Shown here: piece by piece, positions 22,757 to 33,099 of the stretch
Layout of the letters: each line of letters opens with the position of its first letter
Numbering within the stretch: the first letter of the stretch is position 1
DNA from: Niebla homalea
Taxonomy: Eukaryota; Ascomycota; Lecanoromycetes; Lecanorales; Ramalinaceae
Assembly (NCBI GenBank): GCA_019925105.1
Contig: JAHGAU010000009.1
Span: forward strand, 1,612,001-1,676,000
Reading direction: 5' to 3'
DNA: 64,000 nt
The notes under the pieces: model-generated
What the model was told of the DNA's origin: nothing
What the model saw: the letters and a program-made list of their open reading frames with translations, nothing else
Databases searched by the model: none
Translations under genes and position numbers: made by a program

Positions 22757-25411
22757 TCAGAAGATCCCTAAACCCAGCCATCTCCTCGTCCAAGACTGCT
22801 GCTCGCTATTCCCTTGCTCCAATTCCGCGGCTCTGGCCTCCAGCTGCACAACATGCCGCTCAAAGTCTTCAACACCATTCTCGACATCTTCGATTTTGGA
22901 TTGCAGTGCCTGCAGCTCATACTCCAGCTTCGCGTCCAGAGTCTCGACGTCTTTGACTGCGTCGGTAAGTAATGTCCGTTTGTCCGCTACCAAGACGTTG
23001 AGCATCTCCTGCACCTCCTGATACTCACTCAACCTCTGATGGTTTATCTCGTCCAGCCTCGTTTGAGCATTGCCGCACTGTTGGTCCCAGGTTTCCAGCT
23101 GGGAGACTTTGTTCTCGACCCAGGTAGTCTCAAGGTTCTTCAGCCGCTGCAACCTGCCTTCCATGACTTCGGCCTCAACAGTAAGCAGCCTCTCCTTGGC
23201 GATTGCGAGGTCCGGATTGTCTACCGCGCACTCCTCATTGTCTTGGTCGATGCCGCCGTGGACAGCATCAACAATGACGGAGAATGACATTCTGCGGGGG
23301 TAGCGACGCTCCCAATACTTACCACCCCCCTTTGTAAGGAGAATGGAAAAGCTTTTGGTCCTTTGCAATGGAGGCAGTTTGGACGCGGCCCATTGGAAAT
23401 GCTCCATGTGGTCGATTGCTTGCGAATCTGTCAGAGTCAAGGCGAGGGATTTGGAGTCTGATTGTGCTCTGTGAGCTCGATCTCGAGGAATGATCCCGTT
23501 CGCTTGATTGATCATTTCCAAACGAGTCATCTTTTTCCCGTCGATCCCATACATTGCTGTGCTCTCAAGGCTCGAGGTTGATTTGTTGTTGTCGCTGTCG
23601 ACGCCACTGCTATTGCCATAAAGCCGCTGCTTCAGAATTCTCCTGTTCTTTGGGGCTTCATCTTGAGCTTTGCTGCCGCGACGTGACGAGTGGGACGAAT
23701 TCGCACCACTTTGGGAGGCAGATCCGGCTGGGGACCTCTCAAAGGTCGAGCCATCAGACCGCGGTTGGTGGCTCATATCCATACTTCCTCGTAGTGTAGA
23801 TCCACGAATGCTGTCGTCGTCAAGGCGTAACGTAGATCCGCGGAGGCTCTCGTCGTCCAGAACAGAGTTGACTTCTTTCGAATATTTATGGTGATGTCCA
23901 CGTCTGAGAGCATCCCGAACTCTGCCCAGACCTCTTCTACCATCTGCACCCTTTGCTCCTTCATTTTTGAGCACCGCTCTACGCAGCTCCACATCCGGAG
24001 GGATCTGATCTACGATTGGCGATGAGCCGAACATGTGGTTGGATAGTGAGAGATGCGACGGCAAATCGCCGTCCACAGAGTTGCCATGCTTGCCTCTCCA
24101 TCCCTCGTCATTGGGATCATCATTGAAGATCAGGCCGTCATCTAGAGCACTCAAAGGGTCATTCTCGACATGTTTCCGTGGCTTCCCCAGCCAGAGCCAC
24201 TTGAAGCGTTCACCAGAGCCAAGTCTAATGAGATCATCAATGTCAATACTCTCGATCTCGGCAATGCTTGCTCTGTCCCTTCCATGTGTCATCTCTCCAC
24301 CTTTCCCTTTCAGCTCAGCCATGGTTGACTTGACTGCTCGAGGGACGCCCCATACTTCGCTATTGGCTGCCTTTGCCGTGATTCTGCGTAGGCGATGTAA
24401 AGTATGCCTGTCCAAGCGCCGAGAGCGCTCCAATTTTTGCGATTTTTGAAAATAAACAATGGCCCGCTTAGTGCTTGCGAGATCAAAGACGTCCTTGGCC
24501 ACAGGAGCACCGAAAGTATGTAGCCTATTCCTGGCTCCCATCAACAAGCCTAGTAGAGCGGCGACGGTGGTAGGACCAAGTATACCGTCAGCCGGATCAG
24601 TGTTGAAGATGTCACTACCAATGTCTGCCCACCAATCGCTGATTGCTTGTTCGGTAACATCGCACAACATACCATCTATGTATTCAGCAGCGAGCTTCCC
24701 ATATAGATGTAGTGCTGCTTGACAAAGCTTGACCAGTTCCAAGACTGCGCTAGAAATCGGTATCTTGTCACTGATGTGGTACAGATCTCGAAACTTTGCC
24801 TCTGTAGCGCTGACTGGTGGCAGGAGGTTTAAGCCAGCGCGACCGGAACATTGTAGCCTCTTGAGATCTTCATTCACAAAGAGCGGCTCTCGATTCTTCT
24901 TCAGATCCCCATCAGGAATGGGAATCACAGTAAGAGAAGAGGGAAATCCGCTAAGGTTTGTGACCATCAAAGTCCCCCAAGTAGTGTCTTTAGGTCGGGC
25001 ATGATATTTCTTGATGGCTTGAAGATAGACTCTTAATCTTGGAGACCACAGGGTTTCATCGGCCGGCACACTCAGGACACCGGCAAGGATGGAATGCTGT
25101 TCCAATCCAGTGTAAGTAGTGATGACAAAGGTTGGGTGTTCTCGTGAGCAAGCCCACTGTTCGACAATGTATAGCTCGTAGCCAATCAGCTTCGCTCGTC
25201 GTTCGAGTACCACGGTTGACGCATCTTCTTCGAGATATCGGAAAGCGGCGGGATCGGTCAAGACAAGCCGCTGATGAGTCGGTCGTGCACTATATGTTGG
25301 AGAAAGTGGTTTATTCGAATCATCAGCACCCATTTGCTTCTGAACTGCCGCATTCTGACCAAGTCCCCCCTCTTCTATGCTTCTTCGGATCGGTCGTACA
25401 GTATCGCCCAT
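22757..25411 (-). CDS. STB6/Stb2-like N-terminal domain protein
   Basis: Single long exon. The ATG at 25411 gives 884 residues ending at 22757. Residues about 37-200 (LTDPAAFRYLEEDAST, ELYIVEQWACSREHPTFVITTYTG, GTLMVTNLSGFPSSLTVIPIPDGD) match the fungal Stb6-like N-terminal domain; yeast Stb2 and Stb6 bind the Sin3 corepressor. The middle is Ser/Arg-rich and probably disordered. Residues about 740-860 form a predicted coiled coil (long heptad-like Leu/Glu/Gln stretches, for example KERLLTVEAEVMEGRLQRLKNLE). The tail RRWLGLGIF is typical of orthologues. A chromatin or transcription role is inferred from the yeast proteins only. A GGTAAGT inside the frame near 23320 could be a donor of a small intron, but the reading frame stays open without it. 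Divergent from GID2. Confidence 0.78.
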   Translation of the reverse strand: MGDTVRPIRRSIEEGGLGQNAAVQKQMGADDSNKPLSPTYSARPTHQRLVLTDPAAFRYLEEDASTVVLERRAKLIGYELYIVEQWACSREHPTFVITTYTGLEQHSILAGVLSVPADETLWSPRLRVYLQAIKKYHARPKDTTWGTLMVTNLSGFPSSLTVIPIPDGDLKKNREPLFVNEDLKRLQCSGRAGLNLLPPVSATEAKFRDLYHISDKIPISSAVLELVKLCQAALHLYGKLAAEYIDGMLCDVTEQAISDWWADIGSDIFNTDPADGILGPTTVAALLGLLMGARNRLHTFGAPVAKDVFDLASTKRAIVYFQKSQKLERSRRLDRHTLHRLRRITAKAANSEVWGVPRAVKSTMAELKGKGGEMTHGRDRASIAEIESIDIDDLIRLGSGERFKWLWLGKPRKHVENDPLSALDDGLIFNDDPNDEGWRGKHGNSVDGDLPSHLSLSNHMFGSSPIVDQIPPDVELRRAVLKNEGAKGADGRRGLGRVRDALRRGHHHKYSKEVNSVLDDESLRGSTLRLDDDSIRGSTLRGSMDMSHQPRSDGSTFERSPAGSASQSGANSSHSSRRGSKAQDEAPKNRRILKQRLYGNSSGVDSDNNKSTSSLESTAMYGIDGKKMTRLEMINQANGIIPRDRAHRAQSDSKSLALTLTDSQAIDHMEHFQWAASKLPPLQRTKSFSILLTKGGGKYWERRYPRRMSFSVIVDAVHGGIDQDNEECAVDNPDLAIAKERLLTVEAEVMEGRLQRLKNLETTWVENKVSQLETWDQQCGNAQTRLDEINHQRLSEYQEVQEMLNVLVADKRTLLTDAVKDVETLDAKLEYELQALQSKIEDVENGVEDFERHVVQLEARAAELEQGNSEQQSWTRRWLGLGIF

Positions 25412-25745
25412 CCGGGTGACTACGGCAGAACCCAATATGGGTTACGATCATAACGCCATACGTAGAAGTGTACTTGGCGTTTGGAACCTTGTTAATGATC
25501 TGATGTAACTCATGGAACGTAGTCGAATGAGTTGTATGGAGGATAGAAATGGATGGCGAGAAGCTCCTGAACCGAAGCTCTTGACGGGAGAACCTCGGCG
25601 CTTTTCTCCGCAAGTAAATTTACAACATGATGTTGAAGGTCCTTTTATAACTTCAAACCGCTCATGAAAGCTTTGCTTCTCACATCCTGCTGATCAGGAG
25701 GTCCTTGATCAACATTACCACTATGTGTATCCATACAATAGGTGA

Positions 25746-27185
25746 ATGGAAGCTCGAGTTGGCCGTCTTCAGCTTGAGAAGAAGACCTTGAACTTGAGCG
25801 CCGCGCCAGGATTGCTACACTCACTTCTTGTTGCAAAGTCGCGGTCATCCGACAATATGGATGACCTAGTCAAAGAGCACGAGCGATACGCGTCAAAGGC
25901 AAATCTGTCAAAGGGAATTGACGACGTTCAAAAGGCCATAGACCTGCTGACCAAGACTCGAGAGGCCATAGCAGCAGGTGAGAGCCTCTGCTTCTAAACG
26001 AAGCGACATAAACGTACAATGCTTACTTGTGCGTTTTAGATCCACAGAGCGCCAGTACTACTATCACAGCGGTCCAAAAACCTGTTAAGGATTGCTTTGC
26101 TTCAGTCAAAGAAGACCTCCTAGAGGTTTACCGAGGAAATGGCAAGTATCAAAAGATGCTGGAAGCGGTAATGCCGGATCCCATCCTAATACCAATCACA
26201 CGAGCTGACAGCAGACCTCTCAGAAATTCAAAGACAAACCCTTCCCCACCTCTGACAATAACGCCCTCGCCACCCAAACGCCCCTGATCAACCGAGCGAT
26301 AGCGATGCACCTCCTCCGCGAAGGCCAATTCGACGTAGCATCCCAGTTCCTTACCGACATCACCTCCCCAGACCACCACCAATCGCCCCCCAGCACCACC
26401 CCCACCCACTCGCCCTCTGCCGAAGAATCTCTCACGTCCATCGACCCCATCCACTCCCCTGCCCTCCGCCAAGCCTTCGAGCAAATGTACGCCATCCTCT
26501 CGGACCTGCGCGACCATCGGAACCTCCTCCCTGCCATCGAATGGTCCCGCATCAAGGGTCGTGCGCTCGAAGCCAGGGGATCAAACCTGGAGTTCGAGCT
26601 TGCGCAGCTGCAATTCATCTACCTCTTCGAAACCGCCGGCCGCGATGCCGCCCTCTCCTACGCCCGGCAACACTTCTCCCACTTCCAATCCCGATACCTT
26701 GGGGAACTGAGCCGACTGGCCAGCTCCATGGCCTACCAGGCCAACCTCCCCTCGAGCCCCTACCGCCGCCTCTTCCTGGCCTCGGGCACGTGGCAGGACC
26801 TCGGCTCCTCCTTCACCAAGGAGTTCTGCTCCCTGCTCGGCCTCTCGGCCTCGTCCCCGCTCTACATCGCCGCCACCGCCGGCGCCATCGCGCTCCCCAC
26901 CTTGCTCAAGCTCCAGACCATCATGAAGGATAAGCGCGCCGAGTGGACCACCGCGCAGGAACTGCCCGTCGAGATCCCCCTCCCGCCCAGCTACCAGTTC
27001 CACAGCATCTTTGTCTGCCCCGTCAGTAAGGAGCAGACCACGGATGAGAATCCCCCATGATGATGCCGTGTGGCCATGTGGTGGCGCAGGAGACGTTGAG
27101 TCGCATGGCGAGGGGGACGAGGTTTAAGTGCCCGTACTGTCCGAGCGAGAGCAAGCCGGCTGATGCGGTGAAGCTGTTCATGTGA
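25746..27185 (+). CDS. RMD5: GID/CTLH ubiquitin-ligase subunit Gid2/Rmd5 (RMND5), frameshifted before the RING
   Basis: Three exons: 25746-25977, 26040-26167 and 26224-27185. Introns are 62 bp (gtgaga...ttttag) and 56 bp (gtaatg...tctcag). LINRAIAMHLLREGQFDVA is the LisH/CTLH-type region, and FEQMYAILSDLRDHRNLLPAIEWSR continues the CTLH domain. FHSIFVCPVSKEQ and MMMPCGHVVAQETLSRMARGTRFKCPYCP form the degenerate RING of Gid2, which acts with Gid9 in the GID E3 ligase that degrades gluconeogenic enzymes. At 27052-27056 the frame breaks: five Cs leave the frame at a TGA, while six Cs would read ENPP into MMMPCGH and give exactly 441 codons. All RING residues are intact on the other side, so the break is recent or an assembly error. 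Confidence 0.93.
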
Positions 27186-27630
27186 TTGAAAGGGGGAAAA
27201 GGAGAGGGGGGGGAGGGGGGGGGGCTGGACTGGCATTTGGCGGCGGCAGAGGCGGATCAATTTGGGCCCAGTCTGGTTTCATGGTTGCGGTATTGGGAAG
27301 AGCATTTCAGGCAGGGCGTTCTGGGAGTTGGGCCTTAACCGTACACACAGGTGTTGAAGGAGGCAGCACTGAGTGAGATTTGAACAAATGGTGTGGGTAA
27401 CAGAGCAAACCACGTTTCCAACGATGCTGAACTATCCAGCCACCCAAGATCATCAACCTCGCCAATCGCTCATCTGTATCATATGCGTCGCTACTATCTT
27501 CGACTCCATTTCAAACTTCCACAGGCAATCTTCGCCCCCCCTTGCCCCCGCGCCTCTGAGCAACCGCTTGGATGTACCTGTCGCCCCGCCATTTCCTCGA
27601 CCCTCTCCATCACCCTAAACCCAGCCATGC
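27186..27630. other. Convergent 3' flank of RMD5 and LAD
   Basis: A G-rich stretch (about 27190-27300) and a pyrimidine-rich stretch (about 27490-27610) lie between two convergent stop codons. No gene or RNA recognised. Confidence 0.5.
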
Positions 27631-29047
27631 TCACCACGCCGTACTATCCACCTCACTCTGAATCTGCACCTTGATAGCCCCCTTACTGATATCCGCCGCC
27701 GTCTCGAAGGCACTGACGGCATCCTCGAGATCGAAGCGATGCGTCACCAGACTGCTCAAATCCAACACCCCGCTCTCCACCAGGCGAATGGCCCGAGGCC
27801 ACGTGTTGGCGTACCGATACTGGAACTGCAGATCGATCTCCTGGGTGCTGAGCCGCATGAAGGGGACATTCATGTCGGGCTTGCCCACCCCGATCACGAA
27901 CACCTTGCCGCCGAACTTGACGCTGTAGATGGCCGAGTTGACCGAACTCTCGACGCCCGTGCACTCGAGCGCGACCTGCGGCTGCACCCCTCCCATCACG
28001 GACGCGATCTGCTTGCCGAACTCCTCGGGCCCCACCCCGCGCTCGACCTTGTAGGTCCGCACGCGCGGGCAGAGCTGCCGGGCCACGTCGAGCCGGGATT
28101 GTTCGATGTCGGTGATGACGATCGGTTCGGCGCCGGCGGCGGCGACGCAGAGGAGCGTGATCAGGCCGATGGGCCCGGCGCCGCAGATCAGGACGGGGTC
28201 GCCCAGGGCGATCTTGGCGCGGGACATGCCGCCCAGGGCCACGGATAAGGGTTCCAGCAAGGCCCCGTTCTCAAACGTCATGTCGCCGATCTTGTGGCAC
28301 CAGACGGCCGGGTGGTTGACGTAGCGCCGCAAGAGGCCGGGGACGGGGGGGGTGGAGAGGAAGCGCATGTTGAGGCAGCCGTTGTAGCGGCCGGTTAGGC
28401 AGGGCTCGCATTGGTAGCAGATGAGGTCAGGTTCGATGGCGACGCGGTCGCCGATTTTGAGGTGGGTGACGTCCGGGGCGGTGGCGAGGACGACGCCTGT
28501 ATTCAAATATCAGGGATATGAGAGAGAGGGGAAGGGGAGAGGAAGGAGGCCGAAAGGGCAGGGTGTGGCTCAGGGGAGGGTTAAAGGGGAATGAGATATG
28601 GGAAGGGTAGGGGTCATACCTGCAGACTCATGGCCCAGGATGTGGTCGTTCTCGACCACCATGGGACCGATCTTGCCAGCATGCCAGAAATGGATGTCAG
28701 ATCTGTCAGAAAAGTAGGAGAGTCAGCAAAGCCCCGTCCTCACCCCCGTGGCTTGCGTTGCTTGCATTGAGCAGCTGGCTCCCGATACCGCTCTTCCGGC
28801 ATTGGCTTTTAACGCACCCTGGCCGGAATCTTCAGAATAAAGAACAAAGAAAACCATGCGCATACCCGCAAATGCCAGTACTCTTAATCCCCACCGTCAC
28901 CTCTCCGGGCTTCAAGCTCTCCCCCTTCTTCACTTCCTCGAGACTCGGCCCGCTCTGGTCAATCCACAGCTTATGTGCGGGATCCGTGTAGACACCAATG
29001 TTCGGTTTGGTAAGAGCCTCGAGCGGGTTTGAGGCATGGGTGGCCAT
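27631..29047 (-). CDS. L-arabinitol 4-dehydrogenase (zinc-dependent medium-chain dehydrogenase)
   Basis: Three exons: 29047-28866, 28702-28620 and 28496-27631 (376 residues). Introns are 163 and 123 bp with GTATG donors and CAG acceptors. [15 protein letters not shown] carries the catalytic zinc cysteine and histidine. GHES follows the second zinc region. [15 protein letters not shown] holds structural-zinc-type cysteines. [14 protein letters not shown] is the NAD-binding glycine motif. [26 protein letters not shown] and [19 protein letters not shown] closely follow fungal LAD1/LadA, which oxidises L-arabinitol to L-xylulose in pentose catabolism. Xylitol and sorbitol dehydrogenases are the nearest alternatives. 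The frame stays open for about 80 codons upstream of the chosen ATG. No pathway partners are adjacent. Confidence 0.88.
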
Positions 29048-30809
29048 GCCGGCTTGGGGGCAGCTTTGCTGATGGCTGGGTGAGCCGCACGGGGCAAGGT
29101 CAAGGAATTTGCTGGTGGGTACGTCGTCTTCTTCTGGTTCGCCTTGAAGCTGGAGGAAGGAGTCCAGGGCGCAGACGAATGGTCCCTGGGTGGGTAGACG
29201 CAGCTGGAGCAGAGACGGAGGCTGAGAGGCGCGCCAGTCGGTTTTCTTGCGAAGGATGGGCTGTTCGTGAGGGGCAATTGATGATCAGCGATTGAGGGTC
29301 AATACTTGTTCGAAGCAATTGGTCGAATTGGAGCAGAAGATGGGGGCGTAGGGTCTGGAAGGATTCCTCGACTTACGCAAGCTGCTGGCGAGCTCCCAAG
29401 AGCTGTCCAAGACCGGCGGAGGCCCCTCGGCGGGGTACGGCTAATCTGCGGGCCATCTTGCTATGGCTTCCGGCGTGGGGGATGTTGAAAAGAGGGGTCT
29501 GGAGTTAGATGGTCCGGCTCTGCTCCAATGGCAATTTGAGCAAACGAGAAGGAGCGAAAAAGCAGTCTGGCAAGATGAGAAGAAGGAGGAGAGGTAAATA
29601 AGTTGAAAAGGAAAAAAGGACACGCACAGGAGACTTGTGTGTCTGAGACCCTCGAGGTTGCGGTACTTGACCACTCTACCCCCCACACCCACACACATAA
29701 CGTTTTGTCCCGCAAGAACTGCCCCAGACTGCGCGACATAAACTAAATGCAGTATGAGCTATCGCTAGCCAGCAGCACAAGCTAGCGAATGATGGTTGAT
29801 TGGAACGGCTATAAGGATCTTGCATTGGCCGACTGCCCCTCCTATAATCTGAGATCGCGCGACGTTAAGGCCCTTAAGGGACATCGAGGGAAGCTCGGCA
29901 TGCATTTCCAAGCAATTTCCAAGGGCTTGGATCCTGCATCATTTGTGCCGCCAGCTATCTCTTAGGCAAATACCAAATCTTCACGAATTGGTCCAGGGTA
30001 CGTACCTTGTACGTGTAGGGGGGTGACCACGATATTGAGTATGCAGGCGAGATAACACCGCTGAGGTAAACGTTTCTCAGGCAGTTTCGTTGCAATTGAA
30101 GGACGTTCGTAAACAATTCACCCATTGTGTACGTTATCCCTCACTGTACGGCTATATCTCTCTGCGCAGTCCTGGTATCTAGACCCGGGACCTCATGCCT
30201 GTACCCAAAAGCAATCAGCACTTATACTGTCCACAAGTATCGAAAGGCATTAGTGACAACAATAGAAGGAACGCTGATCCCATCGTCTGGTAAGGCGGGT
30301 CCCCACGTGGCTTTGGCTCAAGACTTGAGGACACTGTCAGGCGATGGGATGGATACCCATGATTTTGGTTGCACCATCTTATCGACCTGCATTCATTGAC
30401 GTCGTGCGTAATGGAGGAGCACAATTTCCACGCTGGAGGTCAAATACAAGAGGGTGAAAGCCTTCAATTTTCTCGAGGCGCCAAAGCGAATGCTAGCATA
30501 TGCTGCTCTCTATCAGGGTATCAAGAGACCGATCACGCGTTCAGTCATCCGGCAATGCAGCTGCAATCATTCAATCCCTGTATGTTCGGGGATGAGCTCT
30601 CTTGAAGCGAGGCTGTCTCCAACAATGTCCCCAAATGCATCAAGAATGGCCATCCATCTACGACTGCCATTTCCCGCAGAGTCACAGCCCAATATTCATC
30701 TTCAAATCCGCCCGGTCAATCTTCACTCAACGGTCCTCATGGCTAGCCATCCTCATAGCCATTGGCAGTGTCATCATAGCGTCTAGACCCTGGGAATGCG
30801 TCGAACGTT
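29048..30809. other. Gap upstream of LAD: no gene recognised
   Basis: On the minus strand near 29455 a short exon-like stretch (MARRLAVPRRGASAGLG...) ends in a perfect GTAAGT donor, and the LAD frame is open upstream to about 29290. This could be an upstream exon of LAD or a small unrelated gene; I could not close a model. From 29700 to 30800 I see no coding or RNA signal. Confidence 0.4.
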
Positions 30810-32243
30810 TCATCCTCTCTTCTCCGACGCAGACGTCCCTCCCCCCATCTTTATCTTCATCCGTAAAAGCATCGTCTTGACCCGGAACCAGAAGAGTGAC
30901 CACCGGCTGTGCGGTTTTTCTTTTCCTGCGGCCGTTGCAGGTCGGCTCCCCATCGTATTGGTTCCCGTGTCGGCCCTGTTGCGTTGCTGCTCCTTGTTCC
31001 TGGTCCCATGCAAGGTTGGCGGATCCATAACTCTGGGGTCGTCATGCGCTCGTAGTGCTGCACGCTCATTCTTGTAGTTGTAAGCACCAACCAGACTCGA
31101 CTTCTCGCTTGCAGGATTACTCTTGGCCCGTCTCCGCTCGCGTTTTTCCTCCTTCTGCTTTTCCTTCTCAAGAGTCCTCAATTCGGCTTCCTGATATTTG
31201 CGATCCTTGGCAGCTTCCTTCTCTTGGAACTTTTGCCGTAGATGTTGTACGGAAGCTGCCTGCTGAGCAGGATCGGTCTGTGCTGTATTGCTCCGACTAC
31301 GATTGACTCTGCGGAACACCGACTCAAGCGATGAGCGACCGGTGGCGGGGGAGGCCATGCTTTCAGGATTGGTCGGGTAGCGAAGAGATGAAGGAGTGCC
31401 GGGGAGATTTGCGAGGTTTGTTTGGGAGGAATTGGTGAAGGAAGAGCCGGTGCGGATGTGTAATTGGGGTGGAGCAGTTGCGTTGCGCTTCCGCGAGCTG
31501 AGCACTGGAGCGTATGGGGTCGAGGCTTCGTCACTGATGCGAGATTCGGTCTCTAGCGAATTCTTGTACGAAGCAATGGGTGAGGTGTAGGGCAAAGGTG
31601 TCTGGCGCATAGGGTGCACGTATGGCTGCGTGCCGTAGCGATTGCTACCGGCCGTGTTGGTTGAGATTTGGGATGTGCCACTTGTGTTTCGGTTATGATA
31701 GCCTCTGCGAGTCGAGCCAGATGGTGTGCGGGTTGGAGCGACTATGGCGTGTGATGATTCGTAGAATCCAATGCCTTCATTCTCAGCTGCCGAGCGTGAT
31801 AGATCGATGGAGACTTGTTCTTGCGACGAGAACTTGCGCAACAATGGCTTGATCTTTGCGCGAGTGTTCATGTCGGAAGGCTTGCTGTCGTTGTGCACGA
31901 CAGTAGCATACGGGTCGGCATGTGCGCTAACGGGAATGGTAGAGCTGGAGGATTGTAAAAGATAATCGGGAAGGAATGTAGGAGAAGTCGAGGTGGCGGC
32001 AGCTGAGGTGTCCCCCTTGTAGTGAATTTTCTCGTGGTTGGAGGAGGACTGGTTGGCTATGGGACCGCCATCAATTGGTGATGATTTTATCTTGGGAAGG
32101 CGTGGTCGCGCTTTCTTTGGCCCGACACGTTTCGACATCCACGATTGTCCATGCTCATTGCCATCATCTGGTCCAGCCAGTAATGTTTGTGAGGCCATGC
32201 TATTCATGGCTGGGTAGGAGGATCCATCAAATGGCCGTGCCAT
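30810..32243 (-). CDS. Uncharacterised basic Ser/Arg-rich fungal protein
   Basis: A single frame ends at 30810; the first ATG is at 32243, giving 477 residues. The frame is open further upstream to about 32300, where 'gttgtcaacag' looks like an acceptor, so a short 5' exon may exist. I do not recognise a named domain. The protein is low-complexity and Ser/Pro/Arg-rich for most of its length (KRVGPKKARPRLPKIKSSP near residue 40). A charged, helical, probably coiled-coil segment follows (LRQKFQEKEAAKDRKYQEAE, TLEKEKQKEEKRERRRAKS, residues about 345-400). The end is hydrophobic and basic (RWSLFWFRVKTMLLRMKIKM, about residues 447-466) and could associate with membranes. Long length, sustained codon use and the ordered C-terminus support a real gene. 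No function is inferred. Confidence 0.72.
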   Translation of the reverse strand: MARPFDGSSYPAMNSMASQTLLAGPDDGNEHGQSWMSKRVGPKKARPRLPKIKSSPIDGGPIANQSSSNHEKIHYKGDTSAAATSTSPTFLPDYLLQSSSSTIPVSAHADPYATVVHNDSKPSDMNTRAKIKPLLRKFSSQEQVSIDLSRSAAENEGIGFYESSHAIVAPTRTPSGSTRRGYHNRNTSGTSQISTNTAGSNRYGTQPYVHPMRQTPLPYTSPIASYKNSLETESRISDEASTPYAPVLSSRKRNATAPPQLHIRTGSSFTNSSQTNLANLPGTPSSLRYPTNPESMASPATGRSSLESVFRRVNRSRSNTAQTDPAQQAASVQHLRQKFQEKEAAKDRKYQEAELRTLEKEKQKEEKRERRRAKSNPASEKSSLVGAYNYKNERAALRAHDDPRVMDPPTLHGTRNKEQQRNRADTGTNTMGSRPATAAGKEKPHSRWSLFWFRVKTMLLRMKIKMGGGTSASEKRG

Positions 32244-32294
32244 TGAGACGGAAGCTTTTGGTGTGTGAGGCCGATCGGTTTCTGTTGACAACAA

Positions 32295-33099
32295 CGCGAA
32301 TGCTATCGTCGCATAATCGCAGGAAGCTGAGAAGAGAGGCTGAGTCTCTTGAGGATGTTGGATGTCTGAAGACTGGTCGTCACAGCGGATGATGTCGGCT
32401 GCTATCTAAGGTACCTTTTGCTCGCCGTGTCCGGTTGTCCCGCGACACAGATGAAACAAGTCTGATCCTGGTTGGAACCCCCTCTCTATCGCAATGATCG
32501 CTAGTTTGCGGCAAAAGAGTTGGAGAAGCAACCGTTTGCTCTTCCAAACTGAGGAGAAAGATGTCTCTATATAAAAATGAAGATTAACACGGAGACTGTC
32601 GTGTTATCTAATGCAATACGATGACTATGATGATGATACCGTTGTACTCTTGAGGCTTAATTCTCACGGCCTCTTCCGAGCAAGGAAAGTTGCCTCAGCC
32701 ACAGCACATTGCGCCTTGACCTGCAGGAAACCACGGCTTTTGGTGCGCTTGTCTTCTGACTCTCGTGGTGACCTTGTCCAGAATCCAGATATATGAGCGC
32801 GTCCCTAGCGAAAGAGGCAATACTGGGATGCAACAGACGCGTACCACTCTCTTGGCTGGCATCATGGCAATATGGCATAGTATCATGGTAATATGAGTGT
32901 GGAGCTGAGCCACACTCAGCTCCACCGGATCACCTCGGCACAAAAGATTGCACCGAGCCGAGCGTTTCGCTCTGAGGACTCCCTATGAAATCTTGGCATC
33001 AAAGTTGTTACTGCGCACATTCTACAGAGATCTAGATCTCTTCTTGCACCGGCGACTGTCATCCAACCAGTCCTCAAGTAATCCAATTAGAGCTGCAGT
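32295..33099. other. Divergent intergenic region before NOC2
   Basis: Presumptive promoters of the unknown Ser/Arg-rich gene (leftwards) and NOC2 (rightwards). I see no conserved box that I would name and no other gene. Confidence 0.45.

Noticed and set aside
27027..27049. A 23-bp intron to explain the RMD5 frame change
   Set aside because: Too short for a fungal intron and it would delete the conserved KEQTTDEN segment; one extra C explains everything.
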